Positions 1 to 8,514 of a stretch of 64,000 nt of DNA are shown here, piece after piece (within the stretch, counting starts at the first letter, position 1; the number at the start of each line of letters is the position of its first letter). The position numbers and the translations under genes are program-made. The notes below the pieces were generated by a model. The model did not search any database. It saw nothing but the letters and a program-made list of their open reading frames with translations, and was not told the origin of the DNA. Location: positions 62,001-126,000 of the forward strand of contig CAMNSA010000004.1 in assembly GCA_946554335.1 (NCBI GenBank), written 5' to 3'. The DNA comes from an uncultured Neglectibacter sp. GTDB taxonomy: Bacteria; Bacillota; Clostridia; Oscillospirales; Acutalibacteraceae.

Positions 1-134
1 GAAGAAGGCGAGGCATAGTCCGGGAAAGTGATTTTCCGCACCTTTTTTCCCCGGCTTTCCAGCACCTGGTACAACAGCTCGGTCTGCGTTCCCTTCCCGC
101 TGCCGTCCAGCCCCTCCAATACGATCAAGCTCAT
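1..134 (-). CDS. tmk: Thymidylate kinase, N-terminal part (cut by window edge)
   Basis: The first 44 codons of dTMP kinase, which phosphorylates dTMP to dTDP in the cytoplasm. The protein starts MSLIVLEGLDGSGKGTQ; the Walker A motif GLDGSGKGTQ sits at residues 8-17, followed by TELLYQVLESRGKKV and a TFPDYASP stretch, as expected for Tmk. A purine-rich GGGGGA element lies about 8 bases before the ATG. The rest of the gene is outside the window. It lies 36 bp downstream of thyX on the same strand, so the enzyme that makes dTMP and the one that phosphorylates it are probably co-transcribed. Confidence 0.9.
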   Translation of the reverse strand, partial: MSLIVLEGLDGSGKGTQTELLYQVLESRGKKVRKITFPDYASPS

Positions 135-170
135 GATCCATCCCCCTTTTCCTGTGCCCGGAAAGCATTT

Positions 171-944
171 TCAAAGCTTTGAAAACGCCTCTCTGACCTC
201 ACTTGCCTTCCCGCAGCTCATCTTGCCCTCAGGGCAGGCGCCCCGAAGACAGGGCGGACCCGCGCGGCGGAACAGATGAGGCGCCGCCACCTTGGCCTCT
301 TTGAGCATCCTCGTCGCCAGCTCCCGGATCTCCCACTGGGCGCGGCTGCAGCAGCGAAGGGTGAAGAAATTCATCAGTGATCTGGCGTTCATCGTACAGA
401 TCATCTTGGTCGCGCAGGCGTTGGGAAGCACAAAGCGGGCGTCCTCGATGGCCTTTTTCTCCGCCTTTCCGGCGGCGCTTTTCGCCTCTTCCCCCGCGGC
501 CAAAAGCTCCTTTTCGTGCTTTGCCTTCAAAAGCTCCGTCAGGCGCTCATAATGGCGGGCGTCCTCCTCCATGGCGGCCAGGAACTCTTCTTTTGCTTCC
601 GGGATCTTCTCGATCTCCGGAGGCAGGACAAAGGAAAACGCGCCGGAATCATTCTTCCCCTCCCGAACATACCGCTGGCTCTGCACGCTGTAGGAGGCCA
701 GACGGTGCCGGGTGATCTGGGCAAGCAGAGACCTGGAAACGCCCTCGATACCAAAGGTAAAGCTGGCGTGCTCGATGGGGCTTTCGTGGCCGATGGACTC
801 CAGCATATCCAAAAAGGAGGCCGTTTTTTCGTCTGTCAGGCCGTCATACACCGTGTCGATATCCGCGGCGGCATAACAGAGCTTCGCCGCGCAGGCCACT
901 GTTTTCTCAGGTTCTGGAGTAAAGGATAACAACTTTACATTCAT
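171..944 (-). CDS. thyX: FAD-dependent thymidylate synthase ThyX
   Basis: Flavin-dependent synthase that methylates dUMP to dTMP using methylene-tetrahydrofolate and NAD(P)H. 257 residues. The signature RHRLASYSVQSQR is at residues 79-91, matching RHRxxSxxxxSxR, preceded by HESPIEHASFTF. The Cys-rich C-terminus (PCLRGACPEGKMSCGK) resembles clostridial ThyX proteins. The ATG at 944 is chosen because GCGGGGAA precedes it; an upstream in-frame ATG at 977 has no good site. It has its own promoter (1026-1054) and a hairpin in the 5' UTR. tmk follows. Cells using ThyX usually lack ThyA. Confidence 0.95.
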   Translation of the reverse strand: MNVKLLSFTPEPEKTVACAAKLCYAAADIDTVYDGLTDEKTASFLDMLESIGHESPIEHASFTFGIEGVSRSLLAQITRHRLASYSVQSQRYVREGKNDSGAFSFVLPPEIEKIPEAKEEFLAAMEEDARHYERLTELLKAKHEKELLAAGEEAKSAAGKAEKKAIEDARFVLPNACATKMICTMNARSLMNFFTLRCCSRAQWEIRELATRMLKEAKVAAPHLFRRAGPPCLRGACPEGKMSCGKASEVREAFSKL

Positions 945-967
945 AACAATTCCCCGCTTTGCTGGAA

Positions 968-996
968 CCGATGGCAAAAGTCCGTTTCGCCATCGG
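968..996. promoter_or_regulatory. Inverted repeat in the thyX 5' UTR
   Basis: CCGATGGC and GCCATCGG form a perfect 8-bp inverted repeat with a 13-base loop, lying between the predicted thyX transcription start (about 1019) and its ATG at 944. No T-run follows on the minus strand, so it is not a terminator. It could be an operator or an mRNA hairpin near the ribosome binding site; its function is unknown. Confidence 0.4.
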
Positions 997-1025
997 TTTA
1001 CATATAGTTTCCCATAATATTCATT

Positions 1026-1054
1026 ATTATATCAAACAACAGAGCTTATCTCAA
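1026..1054 (-). promoter_or_regulatory. Promoter of thyX
   Basis: Read on the minus strand, TTGAGA and TATAAT are separated by exactly 17 bp. The elements match the vegetative sigma-A consensus at 5/6 and 6/6. The site lies between the terminator of the upstream lipoprotein gene and thyX. Confidence 0.75.
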
Positions 1055-1068
1055 GAAATATTTTCTAA

Positions 1069-1113
1069 TAAAAAGGAAGCCCGCCTCCGCCCTTCGGGGC
1101 AAAGACAGGCTTC
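1069..1113 (-). terminator. Intrinsic terminator of the binding-protein gene
   Basis: On the minus strand GAAGCC and GGCTTC bracket an inner GCCC-CGAA-GGGC hairpin, followed by CTTTTTATT. It begins about 25 bases after the stop codon of the lipoprotein gene and separates it from thyX. Confidence 0.75.
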
Positions 1114-1136
1114 TGCCGGGCGCTCCCGGCACAGTG

Positions 1137-2510
1137 TCATTTTTCTTTCCAGAGCTTTCCTTCCTGCTCATAGGCCTTCTGCCAATAGTCGTCCAGCCAG
1201 GACAGCAGCTCCTTTTCGCTGAGCTCGCCCGAAAGCGTCTGTCTGATCCTGGCGTCCGCTTCCTCCCGGAAACCCTCGTAGGCCTCATAGCGCGCCGGGA
1301 TGGCGGCGGGCTTATACTTTTCTCCCTGAGTTGCCATCTCCACGAACACCTTGCGCCGGGGCTCCTTGAAAAAGCTGTCCACCAGCGGAGCGCTGATATG
1401 AATGGGCATCTCGTCCATGACCTTGGCGAAATGGGTGTTGTTGTCGTCGCTTGACAGGAAAAAGAGGAAATGGGCCGCCGTTTCAGCAGAAGCGCCGGAA
1501 ACGGGGATGCCCCAGCCGGTAAAGCCGCTGGAAAGCACCGCCTTGCCCATGGCTCCCGAAGGATAACCGGTAACGCCCCAGGCGTTTTCCGGAAGCTCTT
1601 GGGAGATCTTTTGGGAAGCAGTTCTGTCCGCCAGCAGCATGGCGGTTTTCCCTTCCAAAAAGGCGTTCAGCGCCTCTTCCTCCGTCCAGGAAAGGGCTTC
1701 GGAAGGCACATCCGCCTTTATCAGAGAGGTAAAAAGGCTCATGGCCTTTTCCGTTCTCTCCAGAGAAAAAATGGTTTTTCCGTCGGCTAAATAATAGGCC
1801 GCGGTGTTGGAGGACTCCACGCCGGAAAGCCCCGCGTTGCTCCACAGCACCGCGTCCAGAAGATCCAAAAGCCCCTCGCCTCCGCTGACGGCCAGCCCGG
1901 CGCAGTCCTCCGGAAGATTTTTCACCGCCAGATCCACCTCTTCCCAGGTGCCGGGCACGGGAAGCTCTACCAGCTTCCCATTGATCGTTACAGCGATCCC
2001 GTCAAACAGGTCCTTTCGATAGTACAGAGCCTCCTGCTTGACCGAGCAGGGCAGCAGGCAAAGCTGTTCCACGGCCTGTTTCGCGGTGGAGGAAAGGGTG
2101 TCCGCTCCCAGCCAGGTTTCGAGATAGGGAGAAAGCTCCTTAATGCTTCCCTGACGCACAAGAGAACCTGCCGTCTCCCCTGTAAGCTCGCAGAGGTCTA
2201 TCTGTTCTCCCCCCTGCAAGCGGGCCAAAAGCGCCTCCTCGTTTTCCAGGGTGAGAATCTCCACCTGCGTTTGGGGATAGTCCGCCCCGTATTTCTCCGC
2301 GATCTCCTCTAGGGCGGAAATACCGGAACGGTCCAGGCTCCATTGGGCTAAAATAAGGGTCTCCTCCTCTCCGGAATTTTCCAGATACGCCTTGCTTTCC
2401 GGTGCAGATTCCACCGGAGCGGAGGCCTCCTTCGGCGTACAGCCTCCCGCCCAAACAAGCAGGCCTGCCATAAACAAAGGCAAGATCTTTTGATATCGCT
2501 GTTTTCTCAT
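1137..2510 (-). CDS. ABC transporter solute-binding lipoprotein (family 1, sugar-type)
   Basis: Predicted membrane-anchored extracellular binding protein of 457 residues. It starts with a basic n-region and hydrophobic core ending in VWAGGC (Cys24), a slightly atypical lipobox, then an Ala/Ser/Pro-rich linker. The body resembles family 1 (MalE/UgpB-like) proteins: LILAQWSLDRSGISAL, GEQIDLCELTGETAGSLV, and FSLERTEKAMSLFTSLI with PSEALSW. The ATG at 2510 follows AGGAAAGGA; longer in-frame starts lack a lipoprotein signal at their N-terminus. No permease or ATPase is adjacent, so the partner transporter must be elsewhere or shared. It has its own promoter (2647-2675) and terminator. Substrate unknown; sugar or oligosaccharide is a family-based guess. 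Confidence 0.75.
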   Translation of the reverse strand: MRKQRYQKILPLFMAGLLVWAGGCTPKEASAPVESAPESKAYLENSGEEETLILAQWSLDRSGISALEEIAEKYGADYPQTQVEILTLENEEALLARLQGGEQIDLCELTGETAGSLVRQGSIKELSPYLETWLGADTLSSTAKQAVEQLCLLPCSVKQEALYYRKDLFDGIAVTINGKLVELPVPGTWEEVDLAVKNLPEDCAGLAVSGGEGLLDLLDAVLWSNAGLSGVESSNTAAYYLADGKTIFSLERTEKAMSLFTSLIKADVPSEALSWTEEEALNAFLEGKTAMLLADRTASQKISQELPENAWGVTGYPSGAMGKAVLSSGFTGWGIPVSGASAETAAHFLFFLSSDDNNTHFAKVMDEMPIHISAPLVDSFFKEPRRKVFVEMATQGEKYKPAAIPARYEAYEGFREEADARIRQTLSGELSEKELLSWLDDYWQKAYEQEGKLWKEK

Positions 2511-2646
2511 TTGCTGATCCTTTCCTGACAATCCATTCTCTTCAAAACCATTTTCCGCGCAGCTTTCCAGCATAACGGGCCTACTGGGATCCTGCTCAAA
2601 GCTCGCGCAAAGTGTTCCATACTCCCTGTCCGCAGGGTCCTTTAGC

Positions 2647-2675
2647 ATTATATCTATCATGGCCGGAAATTACAA
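2647..2675 (-). promoter_or_regulatory. Promoter of the binding-protein gene
   Basis: Minus-strand TTGTAA-17 bp-TATAAT, about 130 bp upstream of the lipoprotein ATG, so a fairly long 5' UTR is predicted. No terminator was found in that leader. Confidence 0.65.
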
Positions 2676-2756
2676 GTAAAACCCTGAAAACCGGCAAGAT
2701 GCTCCAAAGCTCTGTTTTCCTTTCAAAAAAGATGGCGCCAGTTTTCCGTCGTTTCC

Positions 2757-5192
2757 TCAGGCGGAGAATTCCTCCAGGGAGGAAAGGCGAAGCACCAGCT
2801 CTATCGTACCCACGGAATATCCGCAGCAGCTGTAGCGCACCCGCAGACGCCTGTCGGAAAGCAGCACAAAGGGCAGCTGCTCCGGGTCGAGATAAAGCAT
2901 CCTCCCCAGGGCCTCCCGGTCCGAAGAAAAGTCTCCCTTCCAAAAGGAGGCTTCGGGAAAAGCCTTCCGCGCCTTTTCCAGGATGGGGGCTCCGCTCTCT
3001 TCCGCCAGAATAAAGTGAAGGGAAAGCCCGGCGGCCTTCACTGCCTTTTCGTGGGCGATCAGCTCGCTCAGCACATGCTCTGTGGGCTCCCGCCCCGGCT
3101 TCAGCCAAAGGGCAAGAGAGGGGCCGCCCTTCAAGCCCTCCTCAGGGCAGGTGAATTCTCCCAACTTATGGAAGGAGGTGAGTCTCACCGGGGGAAAGGG
3201 GAGATCTTCCAGGAGATCCTTCACCCTCAGTTCGGGGAAAGAAAGAAAAATTTCCCGACGCTCTCCGGGATTCAATGTAAAGTCAATTAACTTGACAAAT
3301 TGATTTCCGTCCGGCTTTCGCGCACAGGTGATCAGCCGGTATTCTCCGGGGAGAAGGGATACCTCTCTTTCCCCATCTTCCGGAGGGAACAGGCTGCGAA
3401 GCTCTCGGAATTCCCCGTTGTGTCTCCTGGCTAAGGACCAGTTTTGCCCGTACAGCGCAGGACGATCCACAGGAAGCTTCACCGAAAGAACGGCGCTTTC
3501 TGCCCCTCCCAGCCTGTGAAAGGCGCCCGCCTGATAGTATTCAGGGGTCAGGTCCTTTTCCGAAAGCCGCGCCGGGATCCCCAACGCCCGGCAGAAGGCC
3601 ACAAAGGCCGCGCCCAGCTGCCCGCGAGGGGCCGCGCTTCTATTTAAAACCCCGCGGACAGAGGCGGGAAGCTGCAAATAGGTCTCCTCCTCTTCCCGGA
3701 GCTGAGCCCTGACCCATTGCCATAAGCGTTCCGGTTCCTGCCGGAAGCTCCTTTGCTCTCCGTCGGGAAGCGCGGACAGAGCCTCACCTCTCCAGGGGAA
3801 CAGGGGCTCCAGCCCGATCCGCTCCGGGAGAAGCCCCGTTTCAAACGCCTCCTTCGGGAGCTCCTGCTCCCAGCGAAACGCGTCTATCGCGTCCTCCAGC
3901 ACGCCCTTTGCAAGGGAGGCGCTTCTGTCCTTTTCTGAAAGACAGGAAAAGGCCCTTCGTTCCCGCTCCCCCGCCGGGGAGGGCGCTTCCCGCACCCGGC
4001 TTTCCCGCAGGCGGGCCGCTCTTTCCAGCAGCTCTTTTCGCCCGGCGGGACGGGGGATCCCGGGCTTTATCAGGTCCGGCGGCGCAAGGAAGGAAAAGCT
4101 TTCCCACTCCCCTTTGGAGAAAGCTGAGCCGCGAAGGACGAGCTCACATTCTCTCTCTCGTTTCGGGCCCAGCAGCACCTCTCCCCATTCCCCCGCAAGC
4201 TCGGCGGAAACCAGCACGCTGCCCGCCCCCAAATACAGGGAGACCCTGCCGTCCGCTCCGGCAGTCAGCTGAGCGATGGGGGAAAACTTCGCCATATTCA
4301 GCACCTGAAAGCAGACCTGAGCCCCGGAGGCCGGAGCCCCCTCTGGCGTTTTGATCCTGACCGTCAGGGGGCGCGGATCTCCATAGCGCCCGGTGACCGT
4401 TTCATAGACCACTCCCTGATTGCGCCAAAGCAGCTTTTCCGGGGTATCAGGGAACAGAAAGTGAAAATCCCCCTCACGCACAAAGGCTCTGGCGTGCTCC
4501 AGCATGGCCCGGGACGCAGCGTGGAGAAACCACCCGAGATCCAGCACCGGTTCCGGCTCGCAGGCTCCGAAAAAACGCCATTTTTCTCCATCATAGGCCT
4601 CCACCCAGGCGTGGTTGTCGTCGCAGTGAGACCAATAAGGCGCGTAGACCTGACGGGCGGCGACGCCCACGCTGCGCAGGGCAGCCACCGCAAAGGCGGA
4701 CTCCTCCCCACACCTTCCGAACCCACATTCAAACACAGCCATTGGGGAGGCGGTACGGTCATCGGTAGAGCGGTAGGTCGCCTGTTCCGCGCACCAGAGG
4801 TTCACCTCCAAAATGCGCTTTTCAAGAGAAAGACCCTCCAGACGCTTTTCCAAAGCGCCGTAAAACTGTTCCCGGCAGGGGCGAAGCTCTTCCGTGTTCA
4901 CCCTGGGGCACAGCACATACAGCAGAAACAGATGCTCCGGAAGCTCTCTGCAGTGGGGAAGCGTTTCCCGCAGCCGCAGGCTGTGGAAAACCTCTCTCAG
5001 AAAGAAGCCGGGGGCATAATCTCCCAGGTCGGAAAGAGGTAAAGTGAGATAAAGAAACCGCAGGAGAAGAGCTTCCTCCTCATTGCAGGAAAGAAGGGTC
5101 TCATTCAGTTCTTCCTGCCTTTTTCCCAGCGGAGGAGGGCACTGCTTCCAGTTTTGGTTTACATAACTTTTAAGCTCCTCAGAGAATCCCAC
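2757..5192 (-). CDS. Large transglutaminase-like protein with a degenerate second TG domain and thioredoxin-like tail
   Basis: 811 residues, no signal peptide. Residues 139-215 are a transglutaminase-like core: Cys161 in GRCGEESAF and His194 in DDNHAWVEAY, with an acidic patch (CEPEP) after it. Residues 270-350 look like an Ig/carboxypeptidase-regulatory-like beta module. Residues 505-545 (PRGQLGAAFVAFCRALGIP) resemble the same core with Gln in place of the catalytic Cys. Residues 665-811 resemble a thioredoxin fold without CxxC. The start is GTG at 5192, set by AAGGAGGTG 8 bases upstream inside cutC, so the genes overlap by 14 bp and are likely coupled. The substrate (protein cross-linking or peptidase-like hydrolysis) cannot be told from sequence. 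Confidence 0.8.
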   Translation of the reverse strand: MGFSEELKSYVNQNWKQCPPPLGKRQEELNETLLSCNEEEALLLRFLYLTLPLSDLGDYAPGFFLREVFHSLRLRETLPHCRELPEHLFLLYVLCPRVNTEELRPCREQFYGALEKRLEGLSLEKRILEVNLWCAEQATYRSTDDRTASPMAVFECGFGRCGEESAFAVAALRSVGVAARQVYAPYWSHCDDNHAWVEAYDGEKWRFFGACEPEPVLDLGWFLHAASRAMLEHARAFVREGDFHFLFPDTPEKLLWRNQGVVYETVTGRYGDPRPLTVRIKTPEGAPASGAQVCFQVLNMAKFSPIAQLTAGADGRVSLYLGAGSVLVSAELAGEWGEVLLGPKRERECELVLRGSAFSKGEWESFSFLAPPDLIKPGIPRPAGRKELLERAARLRESRVREAPSPAGERERRAFSCLSEKDRSASLAKGVLEDAIDAFRWEQELPKEAFETGLLPERIGLEPLFPWRGEALSALPDGEQRSFRQEPERLWQWVRAQLREEEETYLQLPASVRGVLNRSAAPRGQLGAAFVAFCRALGIPARLSEKDLTPEYYQAGAFHRLGGAESAVLSVKLPVDRPALYGQNWSLARRHNGEFRELRSLFPPEDGEREVSLLPGEYRLITCARKPDGNQFVKLIDFTLNPGERREIFLSFPELRVKDLLEDLPFPPVRLTSFHKLGEFTCPEEGLKGGPSLALWLKPGREPTEHVLSELIAHEKAVKAAGLSLHFILAEESGAPILEKARKAFPEASFWKGDFSSDREALGRMLYLDPEQLPFVLLSDRRLRVRYSCCGYSVGTIELVLRLSSLEEFSA

Positions 5193-5937
5193 TGCTCAGC
5201 ACCTCCTTCGCGGCCCTGATCTTTTCCCGGTCCGTGCGGAAGATCTCATATTCGCTCAGGGAGGGAAGCCCCATACTCACCGCCGGGTTTCGATATTTCA
5301 TGCCGCTTTGCACAATCCGCTTTCCGCTCATATGGAATTCTTTCGCCTCGGGAAGCTTCCGCAAAAGCGGCCGGAGACTTTGGGCGTCCACTCCTCCCCC
5401 CAGCAGCAGAGGGACCTTTTCCGCCTTTTCCATCAGCTTTTTGAGCAGGGAAACACCCTTCAGGCAGGTCTCCGCCTGGCCGGAGGTAAGAATCCGATCC
5501 ACTCCCATGCTTTCGCACAGCTTCAAGGCCTCAAAGGGGTCCTGACACACATCAAAGGCCCTGTGCAGCGTGAAGGAGGCCTTATACCGGTGAGAAAGGG
5601 ACAAAAGCTCAAAAAGCCGTTCCTCGTCTAAGCCTCCGTCAGGGTTCAGGCAGCCGCACACTACTCCCTGGGCGCCCTCCTCCAAAAAGCGTTTTGCTTC
5701 CTCCAGCAAAAGGGAGAATTCCTGCTTTGTATAGAGAAAGTCGCCGAAGCGGGGGCGCAGCAGCACATGGACTCTAAGCCCCGTTTCCCGCTTTACCGCC
5801 CGATAGAGACTGAGGCTTGGGGTGGTGCCGCCGATCACCAGATTGGCGCACAGCTCCAGTCGGTCCGCTCCTCCCGCCTTTGCTTCCTGAGCAGATTCCA
5901 CACTGTCCACACAGACTTCCAATATCCTTTCGCTCAC
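5179..5937 (-). CDS. cutC: CutC family TIM-barrel protein
   Basis: 252 residues covering the whole CutC family. It begins MSERILEVCVDSVESA and continues AGGADRLELCANL-IGGTTPSL, the conserved N-terminal signature, with a later LLGGGVDAQSL phosphate-loop-like segment typical of TIM barrels. CutC is described as a copper-homeostasis protein, but its enzymatic role is not settled. It lies 4 bp downstream of the GH29 fucosidase gene and overlaps the transglutaminase-like gene, so the three form an operon. A metabolic role linked to sugar release is as plausible as a copper role. Confidence 0.9.
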   Translation of the reverse strand: MSERILEVCVDSVESAQEAKAGGADRLELCANLVIGGTTPSLSLYRAVKRETGLRVHVLLRPRFGDFLYTKQEFSLLLEEAKRFLEEGAQGVVCGCLNPDGGLDEERLFELLSLSHRYKASFTLHRAFDVCQDPFEALKLCESMGVDRILTSGQAETCLKGVSLLKKLMEKAEKVPLLLGGGVDAQSLRPLLRKLPEAKEFHMSGKRIVQSGMKYRNPAVSMGLPSLSEYEIFRTDREKIRAAKEVLSSGIL

Positions 5938-5941
5938 CGTG

Positions 5942-7243
5942 TTACTCCTTTAATGTCACTTCCAGCACCGTGTCCGCTGCGTCCGGCAAAACGGGATCCG
6001 GCCCCAGGTCCACAAAGGTGATATCCGGATAATCGTTGTGGACCCAACTGGTTGAGATGGGGACATAGGCCCCGGTTGAAAGCATCCGCACCCGTTCGAT
6101 CTCCTCCTCTTTCACGCCCGGCAGCGGAAGAGGACCCACCGTGTTTTCAAACACATGGAAGAAGAGCCGGTTTCCCTTTTTCGTCACTCTGCCCCACTCC
6201 GGCTTTTCCAACCCGGATTTGGTGGAGCCGTAAATGCTCTCCCCATTTTTCTTCATCCATTTTCCCATCTGACGCAGGATCTCCACGGACTCCTCCGGAA
6301 TATTTCCCCTGGCGTCCGGCCCCACATTGAGCAGGAGATTGCCTCCCTTGGAAACACATTCCACCAGCTTCTTGATGAGCATGGGAGCAGGCTTGAAGCA
6401 GGTGTCCTCCCGGCAGTAGCCCCAATGGTTGTTCATGGTGACGCAGGCCTCCCAGTAGAGGTCTCTTCCATTCACATCCTTAAGACCGTGGGGGGGAATG
6501 ATCTGCTCGGGGCTGACGAAGTCTCCGTGGTAAGGGGTGGGATTCCCCGCTGCCAGAGATCCAAAGCCCTCGCCGCTGACCTCCAGGCGGTTGTCAATGA
6601 TCACATCCGGCTGATAGGAGCGCACCATCTTCACCAGCTCCGTGGCCTTCCAGGCCTCTCCCCGCAGGTCGCCGTAAGAGAAGTCAAACCACAGGACATC
6701 CAGCTTTCCGTAGTTGGTGCAGATCTCCCGCACCTGGTTGTGCAGGAAGGTGAGATACCGGTTAAAGTCCCGGTTCTCGTTGCTGTAGGCGGGGTCGTCC
6801 CGCATGGGATGGTTCTGGTCGCCATAGTGGGGATAGTCCTCGTGATACCAGTCAAGCAGCGAGAAATAAAGGCCTACCTTCAGTCCCTCCGTCCGCACGG
6901 CTTCCACATATTCCGCCACCAGATCCCTCCCGCATTTGGTGTTGGTGGATTTAAAACCCGTGTACTTGCTGTCAAACAGGCAAAAGCCGTCATGATGCTT
7001 GGCGGTGAGCACCACATACCTCATTCCCGCCTCTTTGGCAAGCCTTGCCCACTTTTTGGGATCGTAGTCCACGGGGTCAAACTCCCGGAAAAACTCCATA
7101 TAGTCTTCCTTGGGGATGCGCTCCTGACTTCGAACCCATTCTCCCCTGGCGGGGATAGCGTACAGCCCCCAGTGGATAAACATGCCAAACCGGGCGTCCT
7201 GATACCACCCCATCCGCTTCTCATAAGCCTCTCTGTCAAACAT
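5942..7243 (-). CDS. Alpha-L-fucosidase, glycoside hydrolase family 29
   Basis: 433 residues, no signal peptide, so predicted cytoplasmic. It hydrolyses alpha-L-fucosides released from host or plant glycans. GH29 landmarks: GWYQDARFGMFIHWGLYA at 12-29, VVLTAKHHDGFCLFDS near 77-92, and the nucleophile Asp187 in LWFDFSYGD. NHWGYCRED and a GGNLLLNVGPDARG segment follow, as in the family. The ATG at 7243 is preceded by GGAGG; the longer in-frame start has no family similarity. First gene of the fucosidase-cutC-transglutaminase operon and divergent from an AraC regulator with a shared 289-bp intergenic region. Confidence 0.93.
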   Translation of the reverse strand: MFDREAYEKRMGWYQDARFGMFIHWGLYAIPARGEWVRSQERIPKEDYMEFFREFDPVDYDPKKWARLAKEAGMRYVVLTAKHHDGFCLFDSKYTGFKSTNTKCGRDLVAEYVEAVRTEGLKVGLYFSLLDWYHEDYPHYGDQNHPMRDDPAYSNENRDFNRYLTFLHNQVREICTNYGKLDVLWFDFSYGDLRGEAWKATELVKMVRSYQPDVIIDNRLEVSGEGFGSLAAGNPTPYHGDFVSPEQIIPPHGLKDVNGRDLYWEACVTMNNHWGYCREDTCFKPAPMLIKKLVECVSKGGNLLLNVGPDARGNIPEESVEILRQMGKWMKKNGESIYGSTKSGLEKPEWGRVTKKGNRLFFHVFENTVGPLPLPGVKEEEIERVRMLSTGAYVPISTSWVHNDYPDITFVDLGPDPVLPDAADTVLEVTLKE

Positions 7244-7401
7244 TTTCCTGCCTCCTCTGTCCCGCTTTGCCGAAAGGACAAAGCTATTTTTAAGGGCGCG
7301 GATTTCGCGCCCTTGCGCCGGTCCCTCGCCCGTTTTTCTGCCCTTATCATACCTCTTTCCGGAAAAAAATTCCACCGTTTTTTCTCGAGGTGTACAGCGA
7401 T

Positions 7402-7415
7402 ACCAAGCGCTTCCA
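7402..7415 (-). promoter_or_regulatory. Candidate catabolite-repression (cre-like) site
   Basis: Minus-strand TGGAAGCGCTTGGT matches the CcpA operator consensus TGWAARCGYTWNCW except at two positions and has a palindromic AGCGCT core. It lies between the divergent fucosidase and araC genes, just upstream of the araC -35 element. Functional use is an inference. Confidence 0.35.
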
Positions 7416-7424
7416 AAGTTTTTA

Positions 7425-7453
7425 TTGACTTTAAAGAAGTCCTCCCCTAAAAT
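7425..7453 (+). promoter_or_regulatory. Promoter of the AraC regulator
   Basis: TTGACT-17 bp-TAAAAT on the plus strand, 80 bp before the regulator ATG. Confidence 0.65.
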
Positions 7454-7532
7454 TTAAAAAAAGAGAAGAACATCCCTGCGGGCTTTGCTCTTCCCGAAAG
7501 CCCCATATCAAAAAAGCAGAGGATCTGAAGCC

Positions 7533-8408
7533 ATGAGACAGGAGATCGGAAAGATCAAAATTTCCTTCAGCGAACCGGTGATCCATATGTGGAGCGTTGC
7601 CGTAGAGCCCGGAAAGCGGCCCCTGCGCCGGCACGGCCATATCAATTTCGAGATCATGCTGGTAGACTCCGGCTCCGGCCTTTACACCACAGAGCGCTGC
7701 CGATACCCCATTAAGCCCGGGGATCTGTTTGTCTTTATGAGCGGCGAGCGCCACTGTATCACCGATGTGGGAGAAGAGGGCCTTTGCATCGTCAACCTGC
7801 ACTTTGACCCCATCCAGCTGCTGGGAAGTCTCTCCGAAGAACTGAGCGACGAGAACGCGAACTTCTGCTTTTCCCACAGCAAGAGCTTTGAAAACCGCAT
7901 CCCGGCCGAAAGCACTGGAGAACTCCCCGCGCTTTTCCGGCAGATCCGCCGGGAATTTGAGCAGTGCCGCCCGGAGTACGCCCTCTCCGTCTTCTCTCTT
8001 TTAAAGCTCATCATTGTAGAGCTCATCCGGAATTATAACTATGCGGAGCAAGGCCCCCAGGTCAAGCGCCGCCATATCCACTCAGTCCGGAAGGCGGTGA
8101 GCTTTATCGACGCCCACCTGGCCGAGCCCTTGTCTCTATCCCTGCTCTCGCAGGCCGCCGGGATCAGTCCCAACTATCTTTCCAGCGTTTTTCACCAGGT
8201 CAGCGGTACGACTTTATGGGATTATGTAAACTCAAGAAGGATCGACAGAGCCCTGCGCAGGCTAATCTCTGACCCGGAGGAAAATATTCTCAGCATCGCC
8301 CTCTCCTGCGGCTTCAACAGCACGGCAAGCTTCAACAAGGCCTTTAAAAAGGTGACCGGCATGACTCCCACCGAATTCCGGGAATCCGGGGATATCCTCA
8401 CCATTTAG
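7533..8408 (+). CDS. AraC-family transcriptional regulator
   Basis: 291 residues. The N-terminal half is a cupin-like sensing domain (RRHGHINFEIMLVDSGSG, IKPGDLFVFMSGERHCI). The C-terminal 100 residues are the double helix-turn-helix AraC domain (EPLSLSLLSQAAGISPNYLS; SIALSCGFNSTASFNKAFKK), ending GMTPTEFRES. The start at 7533 is chosen for the AGAGGA element upstream and the family-like beginning. It is transcribed away from the GH29 fucosidase, so it probably senses a sugar and controls the fucosidase operon. It ends at a strong terminator shared with the convergent ade gene. Confidence 0.9.
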   Translation: MRQEIGKIKISFSEPVIHMWSVAVEPGKRPLRRHGHINFEIMLVDSGSGLYTTERCRYPIKPGDLFVFMSGERHCITDVGEEGLCIVNLHFDPIQLLGSLSEELSDENANFCFSHSKSFENRIPAESTGELPALFRQIRREFEQCRPEYALSVFSLLKLIIVELIRNYNYAEQGPQVKRRHIHSVRKAVSFIDAHLAEPLSLSLLSQAAGISPNYLSSVFHQVSGTTLWDYVNSRRIDRALRRLISDPEENILSIALSCGFNSTASFNKAFKKVTGMTPTEFRESGDILTI

Positions 8409-8446
8409 AAGCCGCAAAACGGCCGTCAGACTTCTCCGCAGTCCGT

Positions 8447-8496
8447 CAAAAACAGAGCCGCCGCAAAAGGAAGCTTTTGCGGCGGCTCTGTTTTCT
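8447..8496. terminator. Bidirectional terminator between araC and ade
   Basis: A 16-bp stem (CAGAGCCGCCGCAAAA with its complement) with a 5-base loop, flanked by A-run and T-run so that it can work on both strands. It separates the convergent araC-type and ade genes. Confidence 0.9.
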
Positions 8497-8514
8497 GTCG
8501 ATCCTATCGCCCGG

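Noticed and set aside
6155-7450. Long plus-strand frame opposite the fucosidase gene
   Set aside because: Shadow of the GC-rich codon usage of a clear GH29 gene; no ribosome binding site or family similarity.
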